NCBI GenBank assembly: GCA_947568835.1 | Contig: OX387609.1 | Span: forward strand, 12,579,708 to 12,643,707 | DNA: 64,000 bases | Reading direction: 5' to 3' | From: Protonemura montana | Taxonomy: Eukaryota; Arthropoda; Insecta; Plecoptera; Nemouridae | Shown: piece by piece, positions 1 to 12,879 of the stretch | Layout of the letters: the number at the start of each line of letters is the position of its first letter | Numbering within the stretch: the stretch's first letter is position 1 | The notes under the pieces: model-generated | The model's database searches: none | What the model was told of the DNA's origin: nothing | What the model saw: only the letters and a program-made list of their open reading frames with translations | Program-made: the position numbers and the translations under genes

Positions 1-2230
1 AAATTAATGCATTTAAATGGATGCTGGTTTTAAAGCTTGTGGTTGAAGTTGAGATATCTGTAAGAATATCGTTGCTTTCGACGTGAACAATCTTTGAAAC
101 TTGTTACCAGAACTACGTGATTGCTATAATTTTGATGAAAATTCCTCGCGGTTTTTGAACTTACAATTTTAATAATTTAAATATTAAATGAAACAACTAT
201 TGACCAACCAATAGACAAATCGAAGCGTAAAAACTTAATAAATAAGTGTATAGCGAATTAAACACTGTAGTAACAACTAGATACACCAGCCACGTGCCGA
301 AGAGTTCGGTTTTGATGGCACCCAGTTCTTTTGGCACCCAGAAGATCTTTTTGGCATGGCATTTTTATATCTTTGCGCAGTCTCCTCCATGCGTCAGGCG
401 TGCCCACAAATTTGCCAACTGTGCAGTTACTTCGTAAGGCTGCAAGTTTCTCCAACACCAGCGGCAACGTTGATTGTGTGTCTGTGTGGTCAAAGTTGAC
501 CGGAAACTTCTTTCTCAAGTCTTACGTATCTTTGTGTTTTTTTTTTTTTTTTTGTCTTTCGTGCGGAGTGCGCGAAATGTTTGCTGCTTAGATTCTGAGC
601 GTCGCAATTGTTTGAGAGTGCCAGCTTGGGGCCCTCCCAATTCTGCCAGTGTTATTTCGATCACTCGAGATAGGTCAACGTCTGCCTGCTCTTCTGATAA
701 CATGAATTTATGTTGCACCAACTTCTGTTTTTTAGCCAGTTTGTTGCCATCGGCAATTATCGTTGTCCCGTTGAAGATGTTATAGATAGGGATACTGTTC
801 AAAGTCTGGGTAAAGAGACCTGACAATTTAGTTCCTTCACGGCCATCATGTGCAACAGCCTTCTGACAAAGGTAGCTTTCAACTGTCTCATTGGTTTAAT
901 TTGTGCTTCTTAGCTTTTTCACTGGTAACGTGTCATATTCACTATCCATCCTTTCTTCTTTAAAAAATAAGGAACTATTGCGTCGAGGTCGTCTTTGGTT
1001 TCCTCGTGGCAACTTGAATTGGTGTCTTGCATAATTCAATAACGCATTTAAGGAACTGCAAGTTCATACAAGTTGAACCACTGCCAATCTTGAAGAGTAG
1101 AGCTTAAGTATCAGGTACAGGTAATTTTATTTATCTAAAAAAATGCACAGAAATTGTCGGCCGTTCACAAATGACACCACAAGTTTTCCTAGTCCAGCAT
1201 TCAGTTGCCTGTCGTCGCACTTGCACTGCCCTCAGGAATAAACTTTGAAAGCCCACCGCTTCTTTGACTCCTTTGTCGGTCTCTGATGAACATACCGGTA
1301 TCATACTCGTCTTCTTTTTAAACACTTTTACTGCCTGAATAATTTAATTGTACCGAGCTAAGTACTGGGACCAGTGCTTTTTTTTCGTAAAGCATTGACC
1401 GTTTTTTTTATTAAAACACATAAGCGTATCAATTTTAACTTATGCGCAATATATAATTATTAGCACTTGGCATTTCTTCAAATAATACTGATTATAAATC
1501 TACCATTTTGGATAATCATATCTTGCCGCTAGTTGCTCTGGTGTAGAGAATCATTCTCTACGACCACTGCCGCTTCGAAAATTGTATTCGTCGTCCGCAG
1601 CGTTGACTGTCAGTAACAGAAACTGTTTGTTTTCACTGCCATTGTTGCCAGATCGAGTGCATGGCTTGGCATGGCACTCGGGGAGTAGATTTTCCTCACT
1701 GGCTCCTGGCCGATGTTATCAATGATGGTAATCTGCAAGAAGTGATGGTAAAATCTGCATGGTAATCTGAAGTAAGTACTTTACAATTCCGATTGGATTA
1801 GGCATATTCGTCTAAGTGACAATAAAGGTAAATTTCAAAAATTCTGATTGCGATCAATCATCAGGTTCGATACCGGAAAGGCCATTTGAAATGTTCCCGT
1901 TTCCTTTCAACTGTCAACCAGCTCCTCTGCAACAGTGTGCCGGGTCACGCTGATCGACCAGATAGCTGAAGTTCCTGACCAACACATCGCTCGACCCCAA
2001 GGAAGTCGGCACGCATCGTGACTTCTCGAGCCAGGTCGATGGTCGAGTTGGTCCGGCGTGGCAGCGCGCATAGTGTGTCTTGCCGTATTTTTCGCCGCTT
2101 TATCGGGGCGCTGTGAAATTATCACAATATCATGGCATTATCACAAAGATGGCATCAAATCAACAGGATCAAAGATTGTCAGGACGACACTGTTCAGACG
2201 TCATGTCGTCTTAAATCTGGAATAACTATT
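1..2230. other. Non-coding stretch, no gene recognised
   Basis: Short open frames on both strands overlap each other and none shows a family motif. The minus strand at about 258-826 contains two adjacent open stretches with lysine-rich ends that could be exon relics, but no domain is recognisable. A run of about 15 T lies near 539-553. I see no RNA gene or mobile-element end. Confidence 0.6.
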
Positions 2231-2234
2231 AATT

Positions 2235-2345
2235 GTTATAAAACACGCGTTACGCCTTGCCGCGAAAACAATTCCACCGGGTCATCAACCGGGCTGTGTG
2301 ACGTTGTTTTTTCCTTGGTTCGTAATTCATTACCCAGCAGCACTG
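2235..2345. repeat. Dispersed repeat R1, fragment
   Basis: Short copy of a repeat found also near 3,640-3,830, 8,570-8,780 and 32,000-32,170. The shared part contains the core CATCAACCGGGCTGTGTGAC, which is close to ATCAAACTGGCTGTGTGAC in the other copies, preceded by a conserved ACGCGTTACG stretch. The parent element is not recognised. Confidence 0.55.
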
Positions 2346-2469
2346 TCGTCTTGATTTAACTTATTTATCAGCCTGGTGGATACCTCCACTCTGGTATTAA
2401 GAGAACTTCCACTGGATTTCCTTTGCTGAAAGATTGAGCAAGTTTCTCATGTGGTAATTTTCTGCAGGG

Positions 2470-2575
2470 GCAGCGAAGACGAACCGAATGTCTACGGTGG
2501 TCCCTACCGAAGCAGCGTCTTGTCAGAGACTTCCGGTGCACTTTTCAGTCGCTTGGTCCTCTGGTGAAAAAGATC
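2470..2575. repeat. Dispersed repeat shared with 28,890-29,000
   Basis: Both places contain TTTTCAGTCGCT(C/T)TGTCC or a close match, a CGGTGG or TAGCTCCCACCGAA stretch and GTGACAAA or GTGAAAAA, in the same order and orientation. Read on the minus strand, both give an open peptide with a HxRT(K/E)RLK motif. The family is unknown. Confidence 0.45.
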
Positions 2576-2984
2576 AATACTCCACTTTGAGCATCTTTGG
2601 TGTCTAGCGCGTTTACTTATTGAAAGTCTTGTGTGGGCACCACGATGTAACCTGGGAGCCAGCGGGGTTCCACGAGAAACTACTTTTGATTGTGAACGGA
2701 AATAATTCAGCTCAAGGTTGATAAAATAAGTAGATAATGAAAGAAACTGAATGTCGTGCAGACCGCGAAAGCTTGCAATATAAGTTGAAGAAGTCACATT
2801 TGAACATAAAGTTGGCTGAATTTCTTTGGCTCGCTGAAAGGAGCCGCCATCTTTTTGTTATCCTGACAAAACATATCGCCAGAGAGTCCGATGCAGTTCA
2901 CTTGTAGCGTCTGGCCGGTTCAACGAGATGTTTGCAGTGGAATTTCCCCGGCCTCTGAGAGCTTGGCGCTCGCACGGAGAGTGT

Positions 2985-3190
2985 AGCCGCCTGGTGGTCG
3001 CCTATAGAAGGCGGCGTGGCGGTCGATCCCGGGTTCAGTCTGTCCAAGTCGCTCGAGGAGAATAGGTCTAGTCGCTCTCTTCGGGGCTCGATTTGTCCCC
3101 CGCCGGGCTGGGTGATCTTGTTGGCAGCGAGTGCAACCAAATACATCGTGTTGTATTGTCTCGGCACTTTGATCGAACTGCTTTTAATAT
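2985..3190 (-). repeat. Dispersed repeat R2 with conserved minus-strand frame
   Basis: The sequence matches 31,668-31,880 over about 200 bases, including the shared run GGGTTCAGTCTGTCCAAGTC. On the minus strand both copies keep the same open frame, with residues LERLGQTEP, then DRHAAF and RRPPG in order. This suggests the repeat was once coding rather than a plain spacer. An alternative reading is a Pol III SINE, because TAGCCGCCTGGTGG and GGGTTCAGTCT resemble weak A and B boxes. I cannot assign it to a known family. Confidence 0.45.
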
Positions 3191-3634
3191 TTTTATATTC
3201 TGGTTTGTCCCATGTCTTGTTTCGTAATACGACGGTATATGCAACAGGTTTGCGACGCACGTCATTAATCATCGCTTTGACCGCAATCAGCTTTAGGTGG
3301 ATCATTGAGTAATAAACTAACTTTTCACGTACGAGAATGCGTTCGAGCTGCTTCTCATCGATCTTTAAAGCATCGTGTATCTCTGCAGTTTCCATGAGTT
3401 TGCGATAACCGGTCGCTAAACACTCTAGGTCGGATCTCAGTTACACAGAAAATGGCCTCCGCGATTATTAATTCATTTCGCTGTGGCGTCGGGATAGGTG
3501 TCCGTTGTGTATTTGTGGGTATATCCATCGGCGGAGGCCTACGTTTACCCTTTGGTGGTACTTGCCTGGGTTTCTTCTTACCACGGTGAGATGGATCAAA
3601 GTTCTCAAGTTCCCTTCGGTAGTCTGGAGCAGAC

Positions 3635-4300
3635 GGGTGCCTTTTGTGTTCAAAGGTAAAGTGTAGTCGTCGTTTGTTTTGTTAGTGGCTACATTGAGTT
3701 GTCAAACTGCTTTGTACTTCAACTGTCTCACGCGTTGCGACTTTCCGCAAAAACTTCCAGCTGGTTATCAAACTGGCTGTGTGACAAACATCGTTTCTGA
3801 TGAGACTGACTTTTTTTTCAGATTTTGTTTCTTTTTTATTGTTACGGTGGTTTCATGCAAGATTTTTGTAGAGATATTCTTAACGTTCATCACTAGAAAA
3901 CTAAAGAAACCTAACGACTTGTACAAGCATGTGGATTTGACCAAAGCTCCAGTGTTTGTCGTTTGTTAAATCCTGTTGGTAATCCTGCAAGCTGATCCTG
4001 TTGACCGTGAATTCGAAAAGAACTTCACTATGTTGTGTATTCTTAGCACTTTGTAAAATTTTATACCATGCATCGTTTGTTTTTTAGTAGCTAAAATATC
4101 GAGTAGTCAAGTTGCTTAGCACTTCAACTGTCTCACGCGTTACAACTTGCGATTACAACAATGTGCCACCACGATGCTGTCTTATCACACAGGTTAAAAA
4201 CCTCACAATTGTTTCATTTCGGTGGCGAGAATTAACACCTCTTCCGAAACACTTTCATTTGTGGTTTCATGAGTGTTCGTAGAGATATTCACAACTTAAA
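3635..4300. repeat. Long direct repeat, copy 1 (with 8,570-9,075)
   Basis: Two blocks recur in the same order at 8,570-9,075. The first, about 3,640-3,815, has CAAAGG near its start and GGTTATCAAACTGGCTGTG near its end. The second, about 4,145-4,290, has TGTGCCACCACG and GGCGAGAATTAACACCTCTT. The copies differ by an inserted block around 3,830-4,140. No coding capacity is evident, so the element class is undetermined. Confidence 0.6.
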
Positions 4301-7300
4301 CCTTCATCAAGAGAAAAAAATAACCTACACAGCACACGTGCTTTAATGCTGTTTAAGGGTCCAGGACTGCGTTATGTGAGATAAAAGACAAGCCTCTTTC
4401 GTGTCGTCATGATGATCTTGTTATTAAGGTCTTTAATCGAACCTGCTGACAACCAGCTCCGTATGACCACAAACCTCTTAATTGAATCCTTTAATGACGT
4501 GTGGGCAAACAGCATTGGTCTGGTGCCCAAGGAATGTGGTACGGACCCCCGGTGGGTGTTGATGTTGCCCTCCAGGAGTACTGACTTGCCTGCCCTGTTC
4601 TCAACCTCATGACACGGGAGAAATGCGAACTATTCGGTGACACATGGCATAGAGTTTTGAGCGTACTACAATAACGGTCAAGAAGCGTTTGGCTGAAATG
4701 ATAATATTTAAATAATAAGTTAAAGTTGTTTAATTCCTACGAAAGCTGGTCGATGAATGATGACCGCCAGTCGGTTTTATCACCATTCCACTTGCATCTG
4801 TTTGTTGTCCGACAATGCTACAAGAAGAGTCGACCTCTTTCCTATCGTTCAGTGTTTTGTTTCTATTGTTAAAGATCGATTAGAATTAAAATGTATATCA
4901 ATATTTTCGACAGCTGCCTGCGTCTCCGAGTTATTGCTGTAGTAGTGTGTGGCAAGTGAAAAGCCCTGATTTGTACTTGTCGACACCCCATGCAGACAGG
5001 GATAGGTTAGGAGTCGTTAAAGCTAGACACAGTTTACCTATAAATTACTATTTTCAGCCAGTCGGGGCCAGCACGATTGCGTACGGCGCCATTTGTTCCG
5101 CCTCCCGGAGCATTTCCTTTTGTCGCCGGGGACAAAGATCCGTGTTTGTTAGGGCAGTTGAGCGTTGGCTTGAGACATCTTTCATAGAAACCGTAAAGCC
5201 GTGGATGAGAGACCTATTTCTGGTAGATAAAAACTGAGACCAAGAGACGGTGAGACCGAAAACTGAGAGGTGTTACAAAAGAATTAAAGCTGCAAATTAT
5301 ATTTTTAAAGAATATTTGATTGCTAGTCATCATCAGCAGGGAACTCTCCGTCTTGCGCCTGGCAATTATTTCTTTGCTGTACGATTCGCTGCAAGTTGTT
5401 GGTTCAGTTTGGCGACTTCCACACTTAGATATTGCCCTGACCAAAGTCTAGCTCCTGGTTTTGCTCCGTTTGGCAACCCTGTATACTCAGTGTAAGAAAG
5501 ATACCTGCTTAACTTGTAGCCGAACATAAACGACTGTGGGTGGAAGTTTATTTTGTTCCAAAGAAGAACCGTGTTTTTACATACCCTGTTTGTTCACTAG
5601 GCAACAAATTAACGAGGGCCGTGAGATTCTCGAGAAGTTGTGTGATTGTTTCTTTGGCGGTCGTTTCCCTCGGGGGCAACGGAGCTAGTAGAAACGTGAG
5701 GAAGCTAGAGGGCTCGGTCTGCATCGAAGCAAAGAAGACCCGAGTGGCCAACAATAGCAAGACGTCTGCCACGCGCATCGTGACATTGTGTAAAAAGCTT
5801 ATGGTAAGGTCAAGACAAAGCACTCCGATTCCCAGCTTGGACTTTTCGACATTCTGGAGCCTACAGTCAATGATGCCTGCTATCTGGATAGAAATAGCGA
5901 ATAACTTCTCACACTTCCTATATCTATAATTCACACTAATCTGAATGAGGTTGGTTGATAATTTAAAATTTAATAAGTGTTCCCAATATTGGAATTAATG
6001 GGCCTGGTCGCTATGTTGCTTGATGGCTTCTAATTCGAAGATCTACCAGTTTAAGATTGTCGCCGCTTGGTAAAGTGACAAAATGTTTGGGTTTGCAGTT
6101 GCAAGGCCTCTTGGTTTCTTCGTTGCTTTCACTGGCTGCCTCTTAGAGCGCATATACAAATTGTTGCCATGGCACCTGACTAAACTATACAAGACCGCGC
6201 CAGCTCCGGCAGGTCACTCACTGCTTTTGTTTTCTTTCTACTACTGTTTCCTGTTTCTTTCCACTGTCAACAAGCACAGTGCAACAGTGTGCAGTGATTG
6301 CCTTTCTGAACACGGTCCGTACCATGCTAAATAAAAAGTAAGTTACATTTTCTCAGTGAAAACGTACAACAAGCGAAATGCAAGTCGTGGTCTGACGGCG
6401 ATGATTTTGACTCGCCAGCAACATTACCGAGATCAAACATTCGCAACTAACACAGAAGAATGCCAGTAAAAGAAGATGACTTTCTTATCAGACAAACATT
6501 CTTGTCCCGTTGGTAAGGTAAGATTTTGACAACTTTCAAACGGGATCAGACAGCTAAATGATCTTAGAAACTTACTTTTTGTCAGTGTAAAAAATCGCTT
6601 TTCGGCTGTATAATATGTTTTCCGTTGGATTTCGAACGCGCATTTGATAAATGTTTAAGAAATATTTCGAGAGATCACCGGATGACTGGTTTTGGTTCAG
6701 GCAATGCTCGTCCGCGCGACGGTCACGCCACGGTCTCGCTGATTCCGTAAATGAACTAGTCAGTTTAATGCTTCAATCAGTGATGGTCTCCAGGAAGATT
6801 TGCGACCTTAAGGTGAAAGATTTACGCAGGGCTCTCACAATACGTGGATGCTTCCGTAATCCAGTACAGTACACTATACTCGTTTATCATCTGTGATGAA
6901 GTGGCCACCTTAGAGAAAAGCAGCCAACCTGTAAACCAACTCCCGTCCGGGTGAATGGCAGCCCATTCGGCTCTTTAAGTTCGTACAATATTTCTTGCAA
7001 GGCTGAGAGTGGATGTTCCATGGCTGTACAATGAAATGTTGTAGACTTTGAAGCCCAGTGACACCAACTTGCTGCTAAAGAGTGGCCAGGGACCCAGTCA
7101 ACGTGGTCCTTACAAGTACACGTGTCACATGGGCACGATTTGTGCCAAACTAGTGTGCCAATGTGACACGTTTAACTGCTCTCGTACGCAAGAAAAGTAA
7201 AAGTAGTCATCAAAGGAAAAGCAATTTCCCTCAAGGTTACCAATATTTAACCAAAAACACAGTTTCAACTTCACTACCTTAAAAACTCCAGCATGTCAAG

Positions 7301-7770
7301 GAATTATAGCCAATCTGTAGTCGATCTTCTTCCCACTGGAGAGAAAATATAAGGTACCGACGGAGCAGCAAATTTTGGCTTGTCTAGAACTTGCTTTGTT
7401 TCGAACAAAATTGTTCTCAGCCGGTGGCACGGCCCGTTGGCAGCAGGCAAGGACATGTTTGTAGGTGGCGTAGTCTGCTACTCGTTTCAGTCGAGCTCAA
7501 ATAACGGCGTGTGCTGACAGTCGCTTCGTGACAGATCATTAAAAAAAAGCAACTTAACAAGACCGCAACAATTTTGTCTTTGCTCTCAAACGTGTTATTT
7601 TTTTGGGGCCCAGACTGCATTTGAATTATTATCTTGCTGTTTTTTGGCTAGATCAACTTCCTGTCAGATATTTTGTTGACATTTTTTTTTTTTTATATTT
7701 CTCTAGAGTATTTGTGGGTACTAAAGATGTTGACAAGCACGTCACCATGGAAGCAGACTTGTTTCATCTT
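4300..7770. other. Non-coding stretch, no gene recognised
   Basis: Open frames here are short and overlap on opposite strands. The longest pair (about 5,540-5,934) is open on both strands and neither side has a recognisable motif or a clear splice structure. A short minus-strand patch near 5,060-5,150 reads like protein (PRRQKEMLREAEQMAPYAI) but ends quickly in stops. Nothing else can be supported. Confidence 0.5.
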
Positions 7771-7779
7771 GGCTCGACA

Positions 7780-7900
7780 GATGCCGAGTTTGAGCACGTC
7801 CGGCACATAGCAGATATTGTCGTCTCGCTGATTGGGCCACCAGCCTATGAAATGCCAAAACTGAAATAATATAAAAATATTATTTTTATTATTGTAAAGA
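7780..7900. repeat. Repeat R5, divergent copy
   Basis: This stretch matches parts of 29,865-30,140 and 30,712-30,980. The shared core is GGCACATAGCAGATATTG, followed by CTCGCTGATTGG and an AT-rich tail ending near TTATTGT(A/G)A. It is more diverged than the other two copies. Confidence 0.5.
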
Positions 7901-8139
7901 GTGTTTTCTTAAGTAGTCAATTGGCGACACGGCTTCGAGGTAACTTATCACGGTTATGTTCCACGTGGAAAGCAGCAAAGAATTTGTTTAGTTTAGGTTT
8001 ATCCTTGGGTCTGTAATTCAGGACTCGTGACTGCTGTCCCCTGGAGTCTGTACTGACTTCCAGGTCTCCAGAATTTGCCAGGTTTCTTATATCCATTTTT
8101 TTTTTAGCTCGCACCAACGAAATTGTGTAGTTTGATCCT

Positions 8140-8250
8140 TTGTTTTTTGTTGTTGTTGGTGCCTACCAGCATGCAACTAAACCCTCGTAACAAAAGTGTT
8201 CTACGGTTTCATTATCTTCACAATGTGTTATTGGTTAAAAAAGGGAAGGA
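8140..8250. repeat. Direct repeat shared with 16,195-16,310
   Basis: Both copies contain GGTGCCTACCAGCATGCAAC and then TATCTTCACAAT about 50 bases later. On the minus strand each lies just upstream of an open frame whose starts look alike (MDIRNLANS at about 8,094 and SDMRKLAKS at about 16,155). The pair could therefore mark the 5' end of an old coding element. The family is not recognised. Confidence 0.5.
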
Positions 8251-8569
8251 CGGTCTTGTTTCTTCTGTTATTTTCTTGTTGCCAAGGAGAGCGTGCAATC
8301 ATATTCTCCCCAGACGTCTCCTCTTTTCTGGCGTTCATAATTTCTTTATCGAGCACATTTCTGCCAACAATTGCCTTATGCGTGATACCTTTGATATAAT
8401 TTTTTTTATCATCTTACTACAAACGACCCCAAACACCTGGAACCTTGGGTGTGTTAAAAGTGTTCACAGCTAAACGCAGATCCTGCCGGCGTAATTCTGA
8501 TAAATTTTTTGAAAAAACTAACCTTTTTTCCTCTTCCTCTTGCTCTTGCTCTTCCTCTTAGCAGTTACC

Positions 8570-9075
8570 AACGGGTTCTTTCTGTGTCCAAAGGATAAAA
8601 GTGTAGCCGTGGTTTGTTTTGATACTTTGATTTTCTGATATACTTTGATATACTTTTTGATATTCAGTACTCAAATTGCCTTGCAATTCAACTGCCTCAC
8701 GCGTTACGACTTTTCGCGGGAACAATACCAGTCGGTTATCAAACTGGCTGTGTAACAAAACATCGTTTCTAAAGTGACTTGCTGTTTTTATCTGATTTTC
8801 TTTGCTTCACGTGCCTCGAGACATTTTATTTGTTTATCATCTGGTAATTAATTCTTTGATCTGTCATCCTTGTTTTGTTAATCACAACTGCCGACTACAC
8901 CAGTAACATTTGTCTGATGCAAGCACAAGATTACTGCAATGTGCCACCACGCTGTTGTCTATCGCACAGGTTTAAAACATAAAAAATGTTGAATTTTGGC
9001 GGCGAGAATTAACACCTCTTCCGAAACACTTTCTATGCAAAAGTGTTCGTTGAGATATTCATAACTTCACAAGTG
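8570..9075. repeat. Long direct repeat, copy 2 (with 3,635-4,300)
   Basis: This copy repeats, in order, the two blocks described at 3,635-4,300, including GGTTATCAAACTGGCTGTG and GGCGAGAATTAACACCTCTT. It lacks the middle block of copy 1, so it may be nearer the original form, or it may have lost DNA. Confidence 0.6.
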
Positions 9076-9509
9076 CCGTGTCATCCGGTAGGAGGACTGC
9101 GTCGTGTGAGATTCAAGACTAACAACGCCTGGAGATGAAGGAGGTGTCCTCCAAGAGACCAAGAGACGTCCTCGAGCCAAAACGCCTTAAAACACCGAGA
9201 CATTTTTCTTAGTTTTTCCCTGATTTTTGGCATCACAATCACGAGACGCATTGGCGCAAAAGTCATCGTCATTTTCGAGATAAGTCCATTAGACTAATGG
9301 ATCATGATGACCCCTTGGTCTGCAGCGGTCTCATAGTGAATCTCGGACAACTTCTGGTTGTAGGTAAATGTTGCAAGTCAGGCTGCCATGGCAACCTGGT
9401 ACAGCTGCGTGTAATAGGCAAACTAATGAAGGTACCGTCTGCCCGTCCGTCAATCCCAGATTCATGTCTGCACGTAATGTGCTCTAGTTCTGACTTGTCC
9501 TGTCTGTAC

Positions 9510-9850
9510 CATCTCCCGATGGAGACCCATCAGTTGCATGTCCCACCGATTGCTGTGAACTGCGGTGAAATGTCTGGGATGGCTCGCGGTAAATGATCCG
9601 TGTCATCTCTCGATAGCACGTGGTGGCCGATTCCTTACCCGAAGATGCAATGTGATAAGCGTCATAAAAATAACACGCACCTGCATTTTTTGAAGGATGT
9701 TCATTTAAATTAATTCTAAATATCGTTCGTCAATTCGACCAAGAGTGTTACGGGATAACTTCTCTACTAATTAAATCCTCACAAATCCTCGCTAGTTTCT
9801 TGAATGAGAATCAAACATCTAGAACATCCCGTTGGCTGCCCTGCCCGTAG
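9510..9850. repeat. Direct repeat R6, copy 1 (with 26,738-27,072)
   Basis: About 340 bases align with 26,738-27,072 at high identity. The match runs from TCCCGATGGAG to GAACATCCCGTTGGCTGC with few small gaps. A shorter, more diverged fragment lies at about 19,710-19,780. No frame survives in all copies, so this is probably a non-autonomous mobile element. Confidence 0.65.
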
Positions 9851-9859
9851 CAAGAAAAA

Positions 9860-12390
9860 AAAAGAAAACAAATAATTCTTGTACGGTTATTACCAGAAAC
9901 ATAAATAAAGTAAAACACTCGATGTAGAACCGTAAACAATGTGGTTTTTGTACTTGGCTAGACCATGGCTATCTCACGAGGTCAGAGAGTTTAGAGATCA
10001 GTAAAACACCAGTGAGCCGGGTGTTTGTCTAGTAATTTTGCCCGGAAGGCATGTTTAGAGTCACGCTGTGGCCCCTGAAGTCGGTGACCATCTCATCCAC
10101 CTTCGGAGTCCCGACAAGAAAGGTCAGAAGCGATATATTACAATAGTCTCCACTTCAGAATCTACGAGTATTACCGTGAAGTATTCCTGCAATACATTTG
10201 TATTGGCAGCATAAAATGGCAAATACATCTTAATTCGTGATTATTTTTCGTCCGTATTTAGTGTCGTAGTGGTGTTAAAGTGAGTTACAAAAGATAAACA
10301 CTTTTATAATCCTTTATTTTGAGTGACGCTTCGAACCACAATGAAAAATCTCCAATGAAGATTCTTGAGTTGATTGTAACTGGCTCCTGTCAAAGAATAT
10401 TCCCGACATTTGATTCCCTCAACTTGGGACACATTTTACAACCACGTTTCCGATTGTGCAAGCTTTATTTCCAGTTATCGCACAGCTTCAGTGGTAGATT
10501 CTCAGGAACCAATGTTTAGTACCATATTGATGTTGACGTGAGCGGAAATTAAGAAAATTACTTTTCCGGTTCCTTAATTCGAGTGACACTTCGAGTGACA
10601 AAGAAAACTCTTGACTCTGCCTCCGCACTGTGTCAAAATTGCTAGCAGATGATAGGTTGGGAATCGCCTCGTGCTTTCTGCCGAACTGCACTTCCGCTAA
10701 GCTAAACCAAAGCGTACCACGGCGCAGGTATATCCTGTGCTTGTCTAGGCCACATGGGTTCCGATTTAAGTAAATGGTGTTTTTATTTACTTTTCTGGAG
10801 CTAAGAGATAGCTTTGCGACACCAAAAATTATTACATTACATGATATAATTGAAAGCATTGCTGAAACCTCGACGTTGACGCCACCTGTTTGGCATTAGG
10901 GCGATACAAGCTAGTGGTAAGTCGCATTGCGTGATTCGAGTCCTGAAAATGATCAGGATTAGGTTTCCGGGCAATCTTCTGAAGCATGAGTCCTACCAGG
11001 GATCTTCCTGTTTTAATGGCTGTAGGGGCTGGACCCTCTTGAGCATTATGAAAGTGCTTCTTAGTTTTCTTTCAGTTTTGCACAGTTTTCTTTGCACTTT
11101 CAAGTTTTTTTTTTGTCCAGCACATCGACAGTTACCCAGAAATGTCGGCCATCGTATACTTCGACGGAAGACGCATACTCCACCAGGCGGCAAACTAAAC
11201 TAAGAGCATCACTGAAATGTCGACGGTTTAGTTGGTACCATTGGCTTGGTAATAGTGTACAAAGTTCCTACGGGCCGTAATGTCAAGGCGGTGACAACGT
11301 CCATGTGCTGTACACCCCAAGCACCGTGTTTCAGATGAGAACCCGAGAGTCTTTGTCCTCATTGCCATCATACACGCCCTTGCCTGCCGTAGGCTAGTGG
11401 TCGAACCATGTCAGCTCATCAAAGTGTTCGGTTTTACTCGCAGTTGTCGACGATGCGTTTGGGAACCAGTCTACGAGTAATCCGAGAGAATTAACGAAAT
11501 TAAATAACCATTCACCTAGAAGCATTTTTCGTTGTTTCTGTAAAGAAGTAATTTTGCATACAGTTTTCACGAAGTCAGTTGGTGCATTAGCGCATTGGCA
11601 AATTAGCGCTCCTAGCTACGGTGAGCGGTCTTGTTGTAATAGCCAAGACACTTGGTGCTAGATTTTGGGTCACTGTACCCTTGGAGTATCAGTCCACTTG
11701 TGTGAGAGGCCATCTGCAGGCAATAAATACCACTGATACAACAAGAGTATGTTATATTGCCGTGACGTATCCATCGCAACACACATATATGTGTCATGAC
11801 AATGATTAAAGCTTCTTTTGGAATCTTGAAAAAAGTTATATAATAAAGTATAGGATAGGTATAATAGTTAACAAATAAAATAGATTCTTGTCGACAATTT
11901 TTATAAATTAAAGATGGAGTGACAGATTGAAAAGACAATGTACTATTCTTTTGGGTCGACGTGGGAAGCAGTGAAATTTGTTCGGATTTTCGAGTGGGCC
12001 GTGGAATTGCAACAGGTATTTCAAGCGTCTGATAGTTTCCCCTTCATGGCAGAGTAGAGGGCGCTGTCTGATTTCGGGATATCGATGTTAAATTTACATA
12101 AATATAGTTTTTAATGTTTGCATGGCAAGACGGTTCTTCTTACATTACTCGGACATCAGGGCTGCTTGTTGATTTGTGGTTTGGACAAAACTAGTTCCTC
12201 TCTCTTGTTTGCAGTTAGCAAATGAGTCGTACCAACAGCATACTGTGCGACGAGTTCTTTGATATCTCCCCCTTAAGCTTGTTGACAGGGTAAATTCGGT
12301 GATTTGTTGACGTCGAGTTAAAATAGTCATGGACCCAAGACAGATTCATGGGATACTGAAATAGACTCGGATAGATAAGGAATATTCCCC
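9860..12390. other. Non-coding stretch, no gene recognised
   Basis: Only short overlapping frames are present. The minus-strand frames near 10,488-10,859 and 11,612-11,938 exceed 100 codons, but neither has a family motif or flanking splice signals, and the plus strand is also partly open there. I see no repeat pair inside this stretch. Confidence 0.5.
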
Positions 12391-12399
12391 TTCATTATT

Positions 12400-12870
12400 A
12401 TTATTACTGCTTGTGAGCGTTGGGAGATGATTGATTCAATTCATGCACGAGCTGGCCCAGAAGATACCACGGGGATTTAATTTTGAAAGATGGAAGATAA
12501 TAGTCTATGTTATCGAATGCCTTGCTCAGATCATAGAAATGGCCTGCGGCGCACTCATTTTTGTCCAGTACTGAGTATACAGCAGGTTCTAAGGTCATTA
12601 TGTTTATGCAGGTAGAGTGTAAGACGAGCATACATAATTTCTTCGTAAACTTTGGGAAGAGAGCAGTCAAATTGGTCTGTAGTTAATTCAGATGTCTCTT
12701 TTGCCTTTTTTTTGTGTGAACCGGTATGACCACGGCAAGCTTCAGTTTTGTAGGGAACGTACCAAACTCGATCGAGATATTAATGAGATGTGAAAAAGAG
12801 CCGGCACGCAATATAGGTTCTGGCTTTGAATAATATTGTGCCAGGAATGCAATGCAAGTCATTTGAGAAT
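12400..12870 (-). pseudogene. LINE reverse transcriptase fragment
   Basis: Read on the minus strand, several frames join into the N-terminal and middle part of a non-LTR reverse transcriptase. In order they give a stretch like SHLINISIEFGTFPTKLK followed by LAVVIPV, then a degraded NLTALFPKFTK, then the palm motif GHFYDLSKAFDNIDYY. FxDLSKAFDxxD is the classic reverse-transcriptase block A, carrying the first catalytic aspartate. Frameshifts and stops separate the parts, and the YADD block and C-terminus are absent. It is a dead remnant of a CR1/Jockey/I-type element; the clade cannot be fixed from this part. Confidence 0.75.
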
Positions 12871-12879
12871 GTTGAAACT

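Noticed and set aside
5540-5934. Two overlapping frames of 128-129 codons, one on each strand
   Set aside because: Both strands are open over the same DNA, neither has a motif or splice partner, and at most one could be real.
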